Source: Zoogloea sp016790385 (GTDB lineage: Bacteria > Pseudomonadota > Gammaproteobacteria > Burkholderiales > Rhodocyclaceae). Taken from it: a stretch of DNA of 64,000 bases. Location of the stretch: assembly GCF_041916735.1 (NCBI RefSeq), contig NZ_JAYRYY010000001.1. One strand, 5' to 3'. Positions within the stretch are counted from its first letter, which is position 1; each line of letters begins with the position of its first letter. The notes under the pieces were generated by a model. That model saw only the letters and a program-made list of their open reading frames with translations, was not told the DNA's origin and did not search any database. This document shows positions 34,201 through 42,309 of the stretch, piece after piece. Position numbers and translations under genes: made by a program.

Positions 34201-34931
34201 GGCAGCGCGCGGGGGTCGCCCAGCGCACCCACAAGCTGGCCCACGGTGGTCAGCACCCGGGCGCCGGTTTCATCCTCCAGGGCCAGGACTGGCCCCCGGG
34301 CCGGGTCGATGTCGCCATGGCAGGAGAGGTGCAAGGCTTCAAAAGGGCCGTCCAGGTCGAGGCGTTCACCTAGGGGGCCGGGGGCGCCGCTCTCTTCGAC
34401 CACCAGATGCAGGGGCAGGCGCTCGGTGGCGTCGAGGATGGCGGCTTCTTCCTCTTCGAAGTTGAGGGGGTGCTCGCCTCGGGGCGCGGCGGCCATGAAG
34501 AGCAGTTGCAGGTCGGCATGGCGGGGTTCGGGGGGCGGGGCTTCTTCGCCAATGCCCCGGGCCAGTTCGAAGAGCTGGACGCTGTCGTCGGCCAGATGGC
34601 CCTCGGGAAGGGCGAGGAGTTCCCAGGGGGCGTCGAGCAGGGCCAGGGCGAGGGGGGAATCGACGCCGGAGACGCGGATTTCCAACTGGCGCGGGCCACC
34701 GCCCCGCGCCCAGGCGCCGGCCCAGCCGCTTGGGTTGAGCCATTCGAACAGCTCCCGGCCGATGGCCAGCAAGGCGGCGGCGTCGCCCCGTTGGCAGGCG
34801 ATGTCATAGCGGCCTGCCCAGGCCTGGAGCGCGGGCAGCGCGGCACTTCCATCAAGGCGGGATTCGGGGTTGGAGATGTCCTGGCTGCGGCAAAGGAGGT
34901 CGGTGCCGAGAATGCGGATGGAGGCTTTCAT
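31260..34931 (-). CDS. CHAT protease - STAND-like NTPase - TPR protein
   Basis: A 1223-residue protein. Residues 85-340 form a CHAT (caspase-like) domain with the catalytic dyad His205 (LHLSCHGD) and Cys251 (FLSACRT) intact, plus the APWELL motif at 101-106. Residues 375-700 are a nucleotide-binding module with Walker A GMGNLGKSS (406-414) and a LLIIDDLERIL Walker B; this is the NB-ARC/STAND class. The C-terminal half is TPR-like, with five 41-residue repeats, four of them nearly identical. TPRs probably sense the trigger, the STAND ATPase switches, and CHAT cleaves. The start at 34931 is preferred; ATG at 34949 adds 6 residues. The protein encoded next (30437) is its likely partner. Confidence 0.85.
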   Translation of the reverse strand: MKASIRILGTDLLCRSQDISNPESRLDGSAALPALQAWAGRYDIACQRGDAAALLAIGRELFEWLNPSGWAGAWARGGGPRQLEIRVSGVDSPLALALLDAPWELLALPEGHLADDSVQLFELARGIGEEAPPPEPRHADLQLLFMAAAPRGEHPLNFEEEEAAILDATERLPLHLVVEESGAPGPLGERLDLDGPFEALHLSCHGDIDPARGPVLALEDETGARVLTTVGQLVGALGDPRALPLVFLSACRTAEQADTGTRSSEPFVRELIRAGIANVLGWDGSVYDSDALAFAEHFYGELASLHSASRAAAVARQALRQRQLEHPSEGRHWHLARLYLGPEGGGPLAARGKPRRKPAGGEEQFLDAAHQQVPVAGRGEFVGRRRPTQDVIRAFRSGEKGVLIHGMGNLGKSSLAYRIATRHPRHTKVVIFGRYDALAIFDRLCEALPAAERKPVIDTWRNAVLANAGELADALEALLEGPFDARPILLIIDDLERILEAPSQSDATATLVKADFRAPLAAVLHAFRRARTESRLLFTSRYRFSLPDPRGDDLADTLVAIPLQPMDETDRRKQLRSAARLARPKGPAAVDKALLHQALLLADGNPGLQAVLTRPILAGETEVAAQAMAHIGHYQQHGVPPAHIQRLIDQGAAADAGNATLAFFKRMAFHAYRQALTPAQAELLRAACLFSPGLPVPRSALEAAGQAAGVSAPAAALDRLIGLGLVDDWGQEDTVAQVAANPLARPLAIPLDDTLRARLADAALPQLERHWRASDGAFPLSLRAVETARLALVVTTPSAGILDDATTAAAQFLFLEQNDARQALDTLLQPAMQRLKAQSEPPSAALLLVAADCAERLGEVTLLDQVLDACTGLEGDAFSLGSVLLRRGYRQSTLGNPTAARTAFTGAAAQFDKAGAERDRAIALGQIADIHHARGELDEALRIRIDEEMPVYEKLGDVRSLAVTLGRIADIHYAHGELDEALCILIEQLLPVFEKLGDVLSRAATLGRIADIHYAHGELDEALRIRIDEQLPVFEKLGDVRSRAVTLGQIADIHYARGELDEALRILIVQLLPVFEKLGDMRSRAVTLGKIAQIHQARGELDQALALNEQRRPIAESLGDLDSLAHISFLSAQIRLERGDHQRGELQSIHDELATAFALSIKLGRPDSIGVVGVLLAQVLAMGGLKDEALGVLDAAEQAWTKLGNTQGIADIAALRAMIAGPH
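31569..32180 (-). repeat. Tandem 123-bp repeat array encoding TPR units
   Basis: Four 123-bp units run 32180-32058, 32057-31935, 31934-31812 and 31811-31689, followed by a diverged fifth at 31688-31569. Each encodes a 41-residue TPR ending in L-G-D-V. Units 2-4 are almost identical at the DNA level, pointing to recent duplication or gene conversion in frame. Confidence 0.88.
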
Positions 34932-35373
34932 GCTGCGGGCCTTTGGCAATGGCGTGGGGTGGGGGCAGGAAGGAGTCTATCCGAAACGCCTATGCCGGAG
35001 GGCTGGCCGGAAGCGGAGGGAATGCAAGGGAGGGGCGGGGCGTTGTACCGGCCGGAACAGCACCATCAGGGCGCCTTGTGAATTGATACAAATTGCAAAA
35101 ACAAAGTATTTGAACAAAGCCGTTGAGGTGATAACGTTGATGACGTATTTGTGGTTTGTTTGCCGGGCGCTGCGGTAAATTTGATAATTGTGGCAACGGG
35201 TTGCCGTGGATCAGGACGCCGTTCGGCAAGGACTTCCGAAACTCCGGGTGCCGGAAAGTGTTTCAAGCCCTGAAATACGCCGTTTTTGGACGGAAGCAGG
35301 GAGTGAATTTGACAATTTTTTGCAAGGCGGCGTGCCCCCTTTAAAGGCTGCCCCGTGTGGAGCGAACAACCGT
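34932..35373. other. Divergent intergenic region between CHAT gene and heparinase gene
   Basis: A 442-base gap between divergent genes. Bases 34932-35070 are GC-rich; 35075-35175 and 35285-35345 are AT-rich and are the likely promoter zones. No consensus promoter pair was convincing. Frames that run into this region upstream of 35374 lack family similarity. Confidence 0.4.
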
Positions 35374-37362
35374 ATGTCGAGCTTGACCCAGGTGGGGTGG
35401 TATTGGAACCGGCTGCGCGGCATGTCCGTTGCCCAGATGGTGGAGCGGGCGGGCTCGTCTAGCGGCCGCGGGGAGGTGAACAGGCGCCCGGCCGTGCCGG
35501 CACCCGTGCCCGAGGCACGCCTGGAGAAGAAGGGGGCGGCGTGGTTGCCAAGGCGCGCGCCCGGCTTTCATGGGCTTGCCCTGCAACGGGCCGACGAGGT
35601 GCTTTCGGGGCAGTGGCGGGTGTTCTCGCGTCTGATGGGGCTGGGTTTTCCGCCCGAGTGGAACCGCAACCCCGACAAGGAGGTGCTGCTTCCCCTTGGG
35701 GATGGCGCGCGCATGGCGCTGGACGATACGGCGGCGCTGGGCGACATCAAGTATCTGCGCGAACTCAATCGCCACCGGGAACTGGTGGTGCTGGCCCAGG
35801 CCTGGCAGATCACCGGGCGGGCGCATTACCTGGACGGGATCGCGCTGCTCCTGGAGAGCTGGTTTGCCCAGTGCCCCCATCCCCGCGGCGCCAATTGGTC
35901 GAGCGCCCTGGAGGCATCGATCCGCCTGATCAACTGGGCCACGGTGTGGCAGCTTCTGGGCGGTATCGAGTCACCGTTGTTTGACCGCCCGGTGGGGAAG
36001 GTGCTGCGCATCGACTGGCTCAACAGCGTGTGGCGGCACGCGGAGTTCATCCGGGGCTGCCATGCCCGCGGGGCGAGCGGCGGCCACCCGTTGATCGGTG
36101 AGCTGGCCGGGCTGTTTGTGGCCGGGGCAACCTGGCCCCTGTGGGATGAAGCCCGGCTGTGGCGGCGGTCAGGCCGGGAAGGTTTGGAGAGGGAAGTGCT
36201 GCGCCAGTGCACGTCCGACGGCGTACACCGGGAGCAATCCACCGGTTGCCAGCAGTTCGTGTGGGATTTTCTGCTCATGGCGGGGCTGGCGGCGCGGGGG
36301 TCGGGCAAGCCGTTCTCGGCCACCTACTGGCAGCGCATGGAGGCCATGCTTGAGTACGTGGCGGGCATCATGGATGCGGGGGGAAATGTGCCCCTCTTCG
36401 GCAGCGTGGACGACAGCGTGGTGTCGGGGCTGTCGTTTGGCGCCGGGGGCTGCAACTTCCACTCCCAATTGGCCACCGGCGCCCTGCTGTTCGGCAACCC
36501 CTCCCTGGCCCGCAAGGCCGGCGTGCTGGATACGCGCACGATATGGCTGCTGGGGGCCGATGCCTGCTCCCGCTTTGACGCGCTGCTGTTGAAGGGCGCC
36601 CCGGCAACGCGCCGGACGGATTTTGCGGAAGGGGGGGTGTTTGTGCTGGGAAGCCGGCTCGACACACCCGACGAGTTCCGGGTGGTGGTGGATGCAGGCC
36701 CCCTGGGCGAGGGCGGCGTTGCGGGCCGGGCGAAAGCCGATGCCCTGTCCTTCACGCTGTCGGTGGCCGGTCGGCAGTTTCTGATTGATCCCGGCATGGG
36801 GGCGTATCGGGGCGCGGACGTGCCATCCGACGGTTGTCAGGGGAGCGCCCTGCACAACACGCTGGTGCCGGGCAGGGAAGATAGGGCGCCGACCGCTGCG
36901 CGCTTCCTGTGGCCCAGGCGTGCTCGCGCGAAGCGGGTGGAGTGGGTGGGCGCCGCGGCTGGCGCTGCGGATCGACTGCTTGTCGAGCACGATGCCTATC
37001 GCCATCTGCCCGGCAAGCCGGTGCATCGCCGGTGCTGGCAGATGGACGCCCGGGGGGCCTGCCTCACGGTGCGGGACGAACTGCTCACGAGCGCGCTTCA
37101 GACGGTCAGTCTGTATTGGCATTTCAGCGAGGACTGCAACGTGACCTGCACGCCGGATGGCCTGATTGTGTCAAGCGGGCCGATACGCCTGGGCATGGCG
37201 CTGCCGGAGGGGGGCGATGTGAGCGTGCTGCACGGTTCGGAGCAGCCGCTGGCCGGGTGGGTGTCGCGTGCCTACGACGTGCGCGAACCCAGTACCACGG
37301 TGGTGTGGCGGGGCAGCGTGATGGACGGGGAGGTTCTGGAAACGGTGTTCCGCCGCCTTTGA
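35374..37362 (+). CDS. Heparinase II/III family polysaccharide lyase-like protein
   Basis: A 662-residue protein with the heparinase II/III layout. An N-terminal alpha-toroid region starts WYWNRLRGMSVAQMVERAG and includes NANWSSALEASIRLINW-type sequence near residue 170. A beta-sandwich domain follows from about 390 (DEFRVVVDAGPLGEGGVAGRAKADALSFTLSVAG, RQFLIDPGMGAYRG). Such enzymes cleave or process acidic polysaccharides, usually in exopolysaccharide or alginate loci; no other polysaccharide gene is next to it. The start at 35374 begins the family motif. There is no clear signal peptide. Confidence 0.85.
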   Translation: MSSLTQVGWYWNRLRGMSVAQMVERAGSSSGRGEVNRRPAVPAPVPEARLEKKGAAWLPRRAPGFHGLALQRADEVLSGQWRVFSRLMGLGFPPEWNRNPDKEVLLPLGDGARMALDDTAALGDIKYLRELNRHRELVVLAQAWQITGRAHYLDGIALLLESWFAQCPHPRGANWSSALEASIRLINWATVWQLLGGIESPLFDRPVGKVLRIDWLNSVWRHAEFIRGCHARGASGGHPLIGELAGLFVAGATWPLWDEARLWRRSGREGLEREVLRQCTSDGVHREQSTGCQQFVWDFLLMAGLAARGSGKPFSATYWQRMEAMLEYVAGIMDAGGNVPLFGSVDDSVVSGLSFGAGGCNFHSQLATGALLFGNPSLARKAGVLDTRTIWLLGADACSRFDALLLKGAPATRRTDFAEGGVFVLGSRLDTPDEFRVVVDAGPLGEGGVAGRAKADALSFTLSVAGRQFLIDPGMGAYRGADVPSDGCQGSALHNTLVPGREDRAPTAARFLWPRRARAKRVEWVGAAAGAADRLLVEHDAYRHLPGKPVHRRCWQMDARGACLTVRDELLTSALQTVSLYWHFSEDCNVTCTPDGLIVSSGPIRLGMALPEGGDVSVLHGSEQPLAGWVSRAYDVREPSTTVVWRGSVMDGEVLETVFRRL

Positions 37363-37373
37363 GGCGCGGCGGG

Positions 37374-38234
37374 TCAGCCCTGATCGGGAAAGAACAGGGC
37401 GATCACGGCAGCGCATTCTGTCTGGGCCGCGCCGCGAATGCTTGCCAGGTGGGCGGCATCGATCTCGAATCGCGCATGGGTCATGGGGTCGATGAGCGTC
37501 AGGGCGGTTTCGTCAGGATCACCGGGCGTGGTGTCATCCTCGGTGGCGAGGATCTGATTGGCGATGTTGAGGAGGGCCGCCTCGGTGGCGTGCGGCCCGC
37601 CCATGGCGGGGTTGAGCTGGGCGCCGATGGCGGTGGCGAAGCTCGATGGAAGATGCCAGGCCGTGGCCAGGGCCGCGCCCACTTCGGCAAAGTTGCAGCC
37701 AACGATGTTGTCTTCGATCTGGTGGATGGGCGCCTGACTGCGGCGCGATTCACTCAGGGCCGCATCGGCGGCTTCGGGTACCGCCTGAAACATCACCAGG
37801 TGCCCGATGTCGGCAAGGAGGCCTTCAACAAACATGCGCTCGGGGTCGCCGACGCCCAGTTCGCGGGCGGCCGCCCGGGCGGCGAGCCCACGGAACACGC
37901 AATCCTTCCAGAAGCGGGCCATGTGCATGCGCGCGGGGCGGATGCCGGAGAACGCGCCAATCACCGAGGTGCTGAGGACCAGGTCATGGACCTGCTGCAT
38001 GCCCATCAGGTTGACGGCCCGGGTGACGGTCTCGACCTTGCCCGGAAAGCCGTACAAGACGCTGTTGACCGCGCGCAGCACCCGGGCGGTGATGCCCGCG
38101 TCGCTGGCCACTGCATCGGCGAGCTCCTGCACGGAGCTGTCGGGATCGTCGAGCAGGGAGCGGATGCGGTGATAGACGGCGGGGAGGCTGGCGAGCTTTT
38201 CGACGCAGGCGACGAGTTCTTGGGGTGTGCTCAT
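37374..38234 (-). CDS. HDOD-domain protein
   Basis: A 286-residue HDOD-domain protein (residues about 10-210). It keeps the typical ITARVLRAVNSVLYGFP and GMQQVHDLVLSTSVI segments, with GLLADIGHLVMF at the HD-like position, where the second metal-binding His/Asp pattern is incomplete. HDOD proteins are non-enzymatic relatives of HD phosphohydrolases used as signalling adaptors. The start at 38234 opens MSTPQELV, and sequence before it is not family-like. It converges with the heparinase gene (11-base gap). Confidence 0.85.
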   Translation of the reverse strand: MSTPQELVACVEKLASLPAVYHRIRSLLDDPDSSVQELADAVASDAGITARVLRAVNSVLYGFPGKVETVTRAVNLMGMQQVHDLVLSTSVIGAFSGIRPARMHMARFWKDCVFRGLAARAAARELGVGDPERMFVEGLLADIGHLVMFQAVPEAADAALSESRRSQAPIHQIEDNIVGCNFAEVGAALATAWHLPSSFATAIGAQLNPAMGGPHATEAALLNIANQILATEDDTTPGDPDETALTLIDPMTHARFEIDAAHLASIRGAAQTECAAVIALFFPDQG

Positions 38235-38495
38235 GGGACGCGATGATTGGCGGGTGACAAGCAGGTTTACGGCAGGGCGGAGGCCGTCTTGAGCCAGGCC
38301 AGGCGTGCGCTTCGCACGGCCGGCCCGTGACAAAAATCCCGGATTTTTCATGCACCTGCGTGGCTTTCGGCAATTGAGCACGGCGCTGCGCGGATAGGAG
38401 AAGAGCTGAGCGCGCCGCCTTGCTATGCTCGATTCCGACGATCCCGGTACGGTTTGGCCGGCGTGGATCGGTGATCTTGGAGAACGGGTTTTTCG

Positions 38496-39356
38496 ATGAA
38501 GCTATTGAGCTGGAACATTCAGTGGGGCCGTGGTGCGGACGGCGTGGTGGACTTGCAGCGCACGATTGCGGCGATCCGGACCTTGGGCGAGTTCGACGTG
38601 CTGTGCCTGCAGGAGGTGTCCGTGGGGTTTGCCGGCCTCCATGACGATAGGCGCCCGGTTGATGAGGTGGCGGTGCTGGCGGCGGCCTTTCCGGGCTACA
38701 GCGCCCACTTTGCGGCCGGGGTGGATGTGCCTGACGGGGCCGGAGGGCGGAGCCGCTTTGGCAACCTGACCTTGTCGCGCCTGCCGGTTGGCCAGGTGTT
38801 TCGCCACAGCCTGCCGCGTCCGCCGGAAGAAGGTGTGCCGAGCATGCCCCGGGTGTGCCTGGAGATTGTGGTGGAGACGCCCGCCGGCGCCCTGCGCGTG
38901 CTCAACACCCATCTGGAGTACTACTCGCGAATCCAGCGCGTTACCCAGATCGCGGCCCTGCACACCTTGCAGTGCGACGCGGTGCGTCTGGCCGAGATGG
39001 GGGGGCCGGCGGGCAGGGATTCGGCACCCGATTCGCCATTTGCGGCATGGCCTCGCCCGACCTTGGCGCTGATATGCGGGGATTTCAACTGTGAGCCCGG
39101 CAGCCCTGAGTTCTATCGCATGACCGCGCCCATCAGCGCCGACGTATCGGGCTGGGAGGATGCGTGGCGTGCCTGCTATGGCGACATTCCGCACCTCAAC
39201 ACGGTGGGGCTGAATGGGGCCGAGTGGCCCGACCGGGCCTACTGCTGCGATTATTTCTTCGTCAGCGCCGATCTGGTGGATCGGGTGGAGGCGGTATCGG
39301 TTGATCAGGCCACGGCGGCCTCGGATCATCAACCGGTGATTCTCACCCTGCTGTAA
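38496..39356 (+). CDS. Endonuclease/exonuclease/phosphatase family protein
   Basis: A 286-residue EEP-fold hydrolase. The metal and catalytic residues are visible in order: LSWNIQWGRG (Asn), CLQEVS (Glu), a His in NTHLEYYSR, CGDFNCEPGS (Asp/Asn) and the C-terminal SDHQPV (Asp-His). Members cleave phosphodiester or phosphomonoester bonds in nucleic acids, lipids or inositides; the substrate cannot be told from the sequence. No signal peptide is visible. It stands alone, followed by a hairpin. Confidence 0.85.
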   Translation: MKLLSWNIQWGRGADGVVDLQRTIAAIRTLGEFDVLCLQEVSVGFAGLHDDRRPVDEVAVLAAAFPGYSAHFAAGVDVPDGAGGRSRFGNLTLSRLPVGQVFRHSLPRPPEEGVPSMPRVCLEIVVETPAGALRVLNTHLEYYSRIQRVTQIAALHTLQCDAVRLAEMGGPAGRDSAPDSPFAAWPRPTLALICGDFNCEPGSPEFYRMTAPISADVSGWEDAWRACYGDIPHLNTVGLNGAEWPDRAYCCDYFFVSADLVDRVEAVSVDQATAASDHQPVILTLL

Positions 39357-39365
39357 ACGCAACAA

Positions 39366-39389
39366 GGGCCGGGCAACTGCTCCCGGCCC
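39366..39389. terminator. Bidirectional hairpin between convergent genes
   Basis: GGGCCGGG (39366-39373) pairs with CCCGGCCC (39382-39389) around an 8-base loop, between the EEP-family gene and the gamma carbonic anhydrase. No U-tract follows. Confidence 0.5.
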
Positions 39390-39406
39390 CTGCCTGGTCG
39401 CGGCGC

Positions 39407-39928
39407 TTACAGCCGGACCAGTTCTTCCTGATAACGCTGGGCGTTATTCACATAGCCGTCGGCGCTGGCCTTGAGGCGGCTGATCTCGTGGTCGGTCAGT
39501 TCGCGGATGATGCGCCCGGGCGAGCCACACACCAGTGATCGTTCGGGGATCACCTTGCCTTCGGGAATGAGCGAATTGGCACCGATCAGGCAGTGCTTGC
39601 CGATCACCGCACGGTTGAGAACAACGGCGTTGATACCGATCAGCGAGCCCTCGCCGATGGTGCAGCCGTGGAGCATGACCTTGTGACCGATGGTGACGTT
39701 GGCGCCGATATCGAGGGGCACGCCGTCATCCGTGTGCAGAACAGAGCCGTCCTGCACATTGGTGTTGTCCCCGATGGTGATGGGGTCGTTGTCTCCCCGG
39801 AGGATGGCACCAAACCACACGTTTACATTCTTGCCGAGGCGAACGTCACCAATGACGGTCGCGTTGTCGGCAATCCAGACACCCTCCTGTATTTGGGGGG
39901 CGCGTTCTCCGAGGCGGTAAATCGGCAT
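39407..39928 (-). CDS. Gamma carbonic anhydrase family protein
   Basis: A 173-residue left-handed beta-helix protein built of hexapeptide repeats. The three zinc-binding His positions of the family are visible in VLHTDD and in TIGHKVMLHG. It resembles YrdA/PaaY-type gamma carbonic anhydrases. Carbonic anhydrase or thioesterase-associated activity is known for relatives but is not certain for this group. Many hexapeptide proteins trimerise. It is divergent from the enoyl-CoA hydratase gene. Confidence 0.9.
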   Translation of the reverse strand: MPIYRLGERAPQIQEGVWIADNATVIGDVRLGKNVNVWFGAILRGDNDPITIGDNTNVQDGSVLHTDDGVPLDIGANVTIGHKVMLHGCTIGEGSLIGINAVVLNRAVIGKHCLIGANSLIPEGKVIPERSLVCGSPGRIIRELTDHEISRLKASADGYVNNAQRYQEELVRL

Positions 39929-40146
39929 GTTATTTTCCTGTTATGGTGGTTCCAGCCGTGCCGCCGAATGGCCGACTGAAGAGCGCGCCATAATAACAGG
40001 GTAACGTTCGAGTGCAAGGGGAGCTGGGCTCATTGTGGGTCGGTTTCGGCAGGCTGAGTTTAGGCAAGGGAAATAAGGGCTTAGCCTTGCACCGCGAACG
40101 CCGGAGAACAACGGCGAATGGCAGGTGGATCGTGGAGGAAAACGTC

Positions 40147-40938
40147 GTGGAAACGTCCGATTTTGTGGTTTTTGAGCAACAGGATGGCATTGTCACCCTG
40201 ACCCTGAACGCACCTGAAGCACGCAATGCCCTTTCCAGCCAGACCCAATGGGATGCGGTGGTGGGAGCGTGCGAGCGGGTGCAGCGGGATGCCTCGGTGA
40301 AGGTGGTCATCCTCACGGGGGCGGGGAGTGCATTCTGCGCCGGCGGAAACGTGAAGGATTTTCGCGACAAGCGTGGCTTGGCTGAGGGGAGCGGCATGGC
40401 GGTGCGGGAGAACTACCGTAACGGCATCCAGCGTATCCCGCTGGCCTTTTACCGCCTCGACGTGCCCACCATTGCCGCCGTGAATGGGCCGGCCATCGGC
40501 GCCGGTTGTGATCTGGCCTGCATGGCCGATATCCGCATCGCGTCGGAGCGGGCCATCTTTGCCGAGAGCTTCGTCAAACTGGGGCTGATCCCGGGGGACG
40601 GGGGCGCCTGGCTGCTTCAACGGGTGGTGGGGTACGCCCGGGCGGCCGAAATGAGTTTTACCGGCGACCCGCTGGACGCCCGGCAGGCCCTTGAGGCAGG
40701 CCTGGTGTCCCGCGTCGTGCCGGCGGAGCAGCTGCTCGACGAGGCGCGGGCGCTGGCGAGCCGCATTGCCGCCAATCCGGGGCAGGCCTTGCGGATGACC
40801 AAACGCCTGATGCGTGAGGCGCAGACTACGCGGCTCGACTCCATTCTTGAGTTGTCGGCGGCCTACCAGGCCCTGACGCACACCTCGGAGGAGCATGACC
40901 AGGCGGTGGCCGCCTTCCTTGACCGCCGGAAGGCCTGA
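40147..40938 (+). CDS. Enoyl-CoA hydratase/isomerase family protein
   Basis: A 263-residue crotonase-fold protein. The oxyanion-hole segments are visible as GAGSAFCAGGNVKDF and AVNGPAIGAGCDLACMAD. The catalytic Glu region is FVKLGLIPGDGGAWLL, with an acidic residue at the second site (Asp) rather than the Glu of hydratase. It hydrates or isomerises acyl-CoA. No ATG begins the domain; a GTG at 40147 with GGAGGA at 40134-40139 gives the family length. It is 3 bases upstream of the MazG-like gene. Confidence 0.85.
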   Translation: METSDFVVFEQQDGIVTLTLNAPEARNALSSQTQWDAVVGACERVQRDASVKVVILTGAGSAFCAGGNVKDFRDKRGLAEGSGMAVRENYRNGIQRIPLAFYRLDVPTIAAVNGPAIGAGCDLACMADIRIASERAIFAESFVKLGLIPGDGGAWLLQRVVGYARAAEMSFTGDPLDARQALEAGLVSRVVPAEQLLDEARALASRIAANPGQALRMTKRLMREAQTTRLDSILELSAAYQALTHTSEEHDQAVAAFLDRRKA

Positions 40939-40941
40939 TCC

Positions 40942-41301
40942 ATGGCCGCCGATCTGGACACGCTGACCCAAAAGGTCGCCGCCTTTCGGGATGCGCGGCA
41001 TTGGGCCCAGTTCCATTCCCTGCGCAATCTCATCGTGTCCCTCAACCTGGAGGCGGGTGAGCTGCTGGAACTCACCCAATGGAAGAACGATGCGGAGGTG
41101 GCCGAGCTGCCGAATGAACCCCTCACCCGGGAAGCCCTGGAGGATGAATGCGCCGACGTGCTGCTCTATCTGCTGCTGATCGCCGACAGGGCCGGCATTG
41201 ACCTGAAGGCGGCCACGCTGGCCAAGCTCGCCAAGAATGAGGCCAAGTATCCGGTGGACCGGTTCAGGGGGTCCCGGCGCAAGTACGACGCCCCGGCGTG
41301 A
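40942..41301 (+). CDS. MazG-like nucleotide pyrophosphohydrolase
   Basis: A 119-residue all-helical pyrophosphohydrolase of the MazG/dCTPase superfamily. The metal-binding motif is visible as LEAGELLELTQW (Glu residues) and DECADVLLYLLLIAD (Glu/Asp). Such enzymes hydrolyse non-canonical or excess (d)NTPs to monophosphates and help to keep the nucleotide pool clean. It is almost certainly cotranscribed with the upstream crotonase gene, though the two have no obvious metabolic link. Confidence 0.85.
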   Translation: MAADLDTLTQKVAAFRDARHWAQFHSLRNLIVSLNLEAGELLELTQWKNDAEVAELPNEPLTREALEDECADVLLYLLLIADRAGIDLKAATLAKLAKNEAKYPVDRFRGSRRKYDAPA

Positions 41302-41381
41302 TCGGCGGAAGGGCCGTGGGGCGGGGGAGGTGGTAGCATCGCGCCCCTGATCCTTCGTTCCCGTGTCCGGGTGCATCCGCC

Positions 41382-42227
41382 ATGCTGAGTTATCGTCACG
41401 CCTTTCACGCCGGCAACCATGCCGACGTGCTCAAGCACTTCGTCCTTGTTCAACTGCTGGAATATTTCAACCAGAAGGACAAACCCTACTGGTACATCGA
41501 TACCCATGCGGGGGCCGGTTGTTATTCCCTCGAAGACGCCTTCGCCCGCAAGAATGCCGAATTCGAGGATGGCGTGGGACGGCTGCTCGGGCGCAAGGAC
41601 GTGCCCAAGGAGCTCAGGAGCTACCTGAAGCTGGTGCGGGATCTCAACGACAGCGGCAGATTGCGCCTTTACCCGGGGTCGCCGTGCTGCGCCGCGCCGC
41701 TTCTGCGGGCGGACGACCGGATGCGCCTGTTTGAACTGCACCCGGCCGACCACCGCTTGTTGCAGAAGACCTTCGATGAAGCGGGCAGCAAGGTTTTGGT
41801 GCTGGAGCAGGACGGCTTTACGGGGATCAACGCTTTCCTTCCGCCACCTACCCGCCGGGCACTGGTGCTGATCGATCCGCCCTACGAGTTGAAGACCGAC
41901 TATCGCACGGTACTCACGGCACTCAAGGAATGCCTGCGCCGCTTTGCTACCGGAACCTATGTGGTGTGGTACCCCAAGCTGCACTCGATGCAGTCCCGCG
42001 AGTTGCCCGACAAGCTCAAGCGTCTGCCGATCACCAGCTGGCTGCACGTGAGCCTGGATGTGCGCAAGCCCTCGGAAGACGGATTTGGCATGCATGGCAG
42101 CGGCCTGTTCATCATCAACCCGCCCTGGACGCTGCCAGAAACGCTGAAGAAGGCAATGCCCTGGCTGGCGGAGGTGCTGGCTGTGGATGAGGGTGCCGGC
42201 TTCACCCTGGAGGCGGAGATGCCCTGA
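41382..42227 (+). CDS. rlmJ: 23S rRNA (adenine-2030-N6)-methyltransferase RlmJ
   Basis: A 281-residue methyltransferase that modifies A2030 of 23S rRNA. It begins with the diagnostic LSYRHAFHAGNHADVLKH, has the SAM-binding region YIDTHAGAGCY and the catalytic IDPPYE motif (Asp-Pro-Pro-Tyr) typical of adenine N6-methyltransferases. The length matches the family (about 280). It ends before a shared terminator. Confidence 0.95.
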   Translation: MLSYRHAFHAGNHADVLKHFVLVQLLEYFNQKDKPYWYIDTHAGAGCYSLEDAFARKNAEFEDGVGRLLGRKDVPKELRSYLKLVRDLNDSGRLRLYPGSPCCAAPLLRADDRMRLFELHPADHRLLQKTFDEAGSKVLVLEQDGFTGINAFLPPPTRRALVLIDPPYELKTDYRTVLTALKECLRRFATGTYVVWYPKLHSMQSRELPDKLKRLPITSWLHVSLDVRKPSEDGFGMHGSGLFIINPPWTLPETLKKAMPWLAEVLAVDEGAGFTLEAEMP

Positions 42228-42255
42228 GGGGCGCCCCGGCTGTGACCCCCGATGC

Positions 42256-42292
42256 AAAGACAACGCCCCGGCAAAACCGGGGCGTTGTCTTT
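42256..42292. terminator. Bidirectional terminator between rlmJ and the CoA transferase
   Basis: A 16-bp perfect stem (42256-42271 with 42277-42292) and a 5-base loop. It is flanked by A-runs on the left and T-runs on the right, so it can stop both converging transcripts. Confidence 0.9.
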
Positions 42293-42309
42293 GGTACGCA
42301 GGGGCGGGA

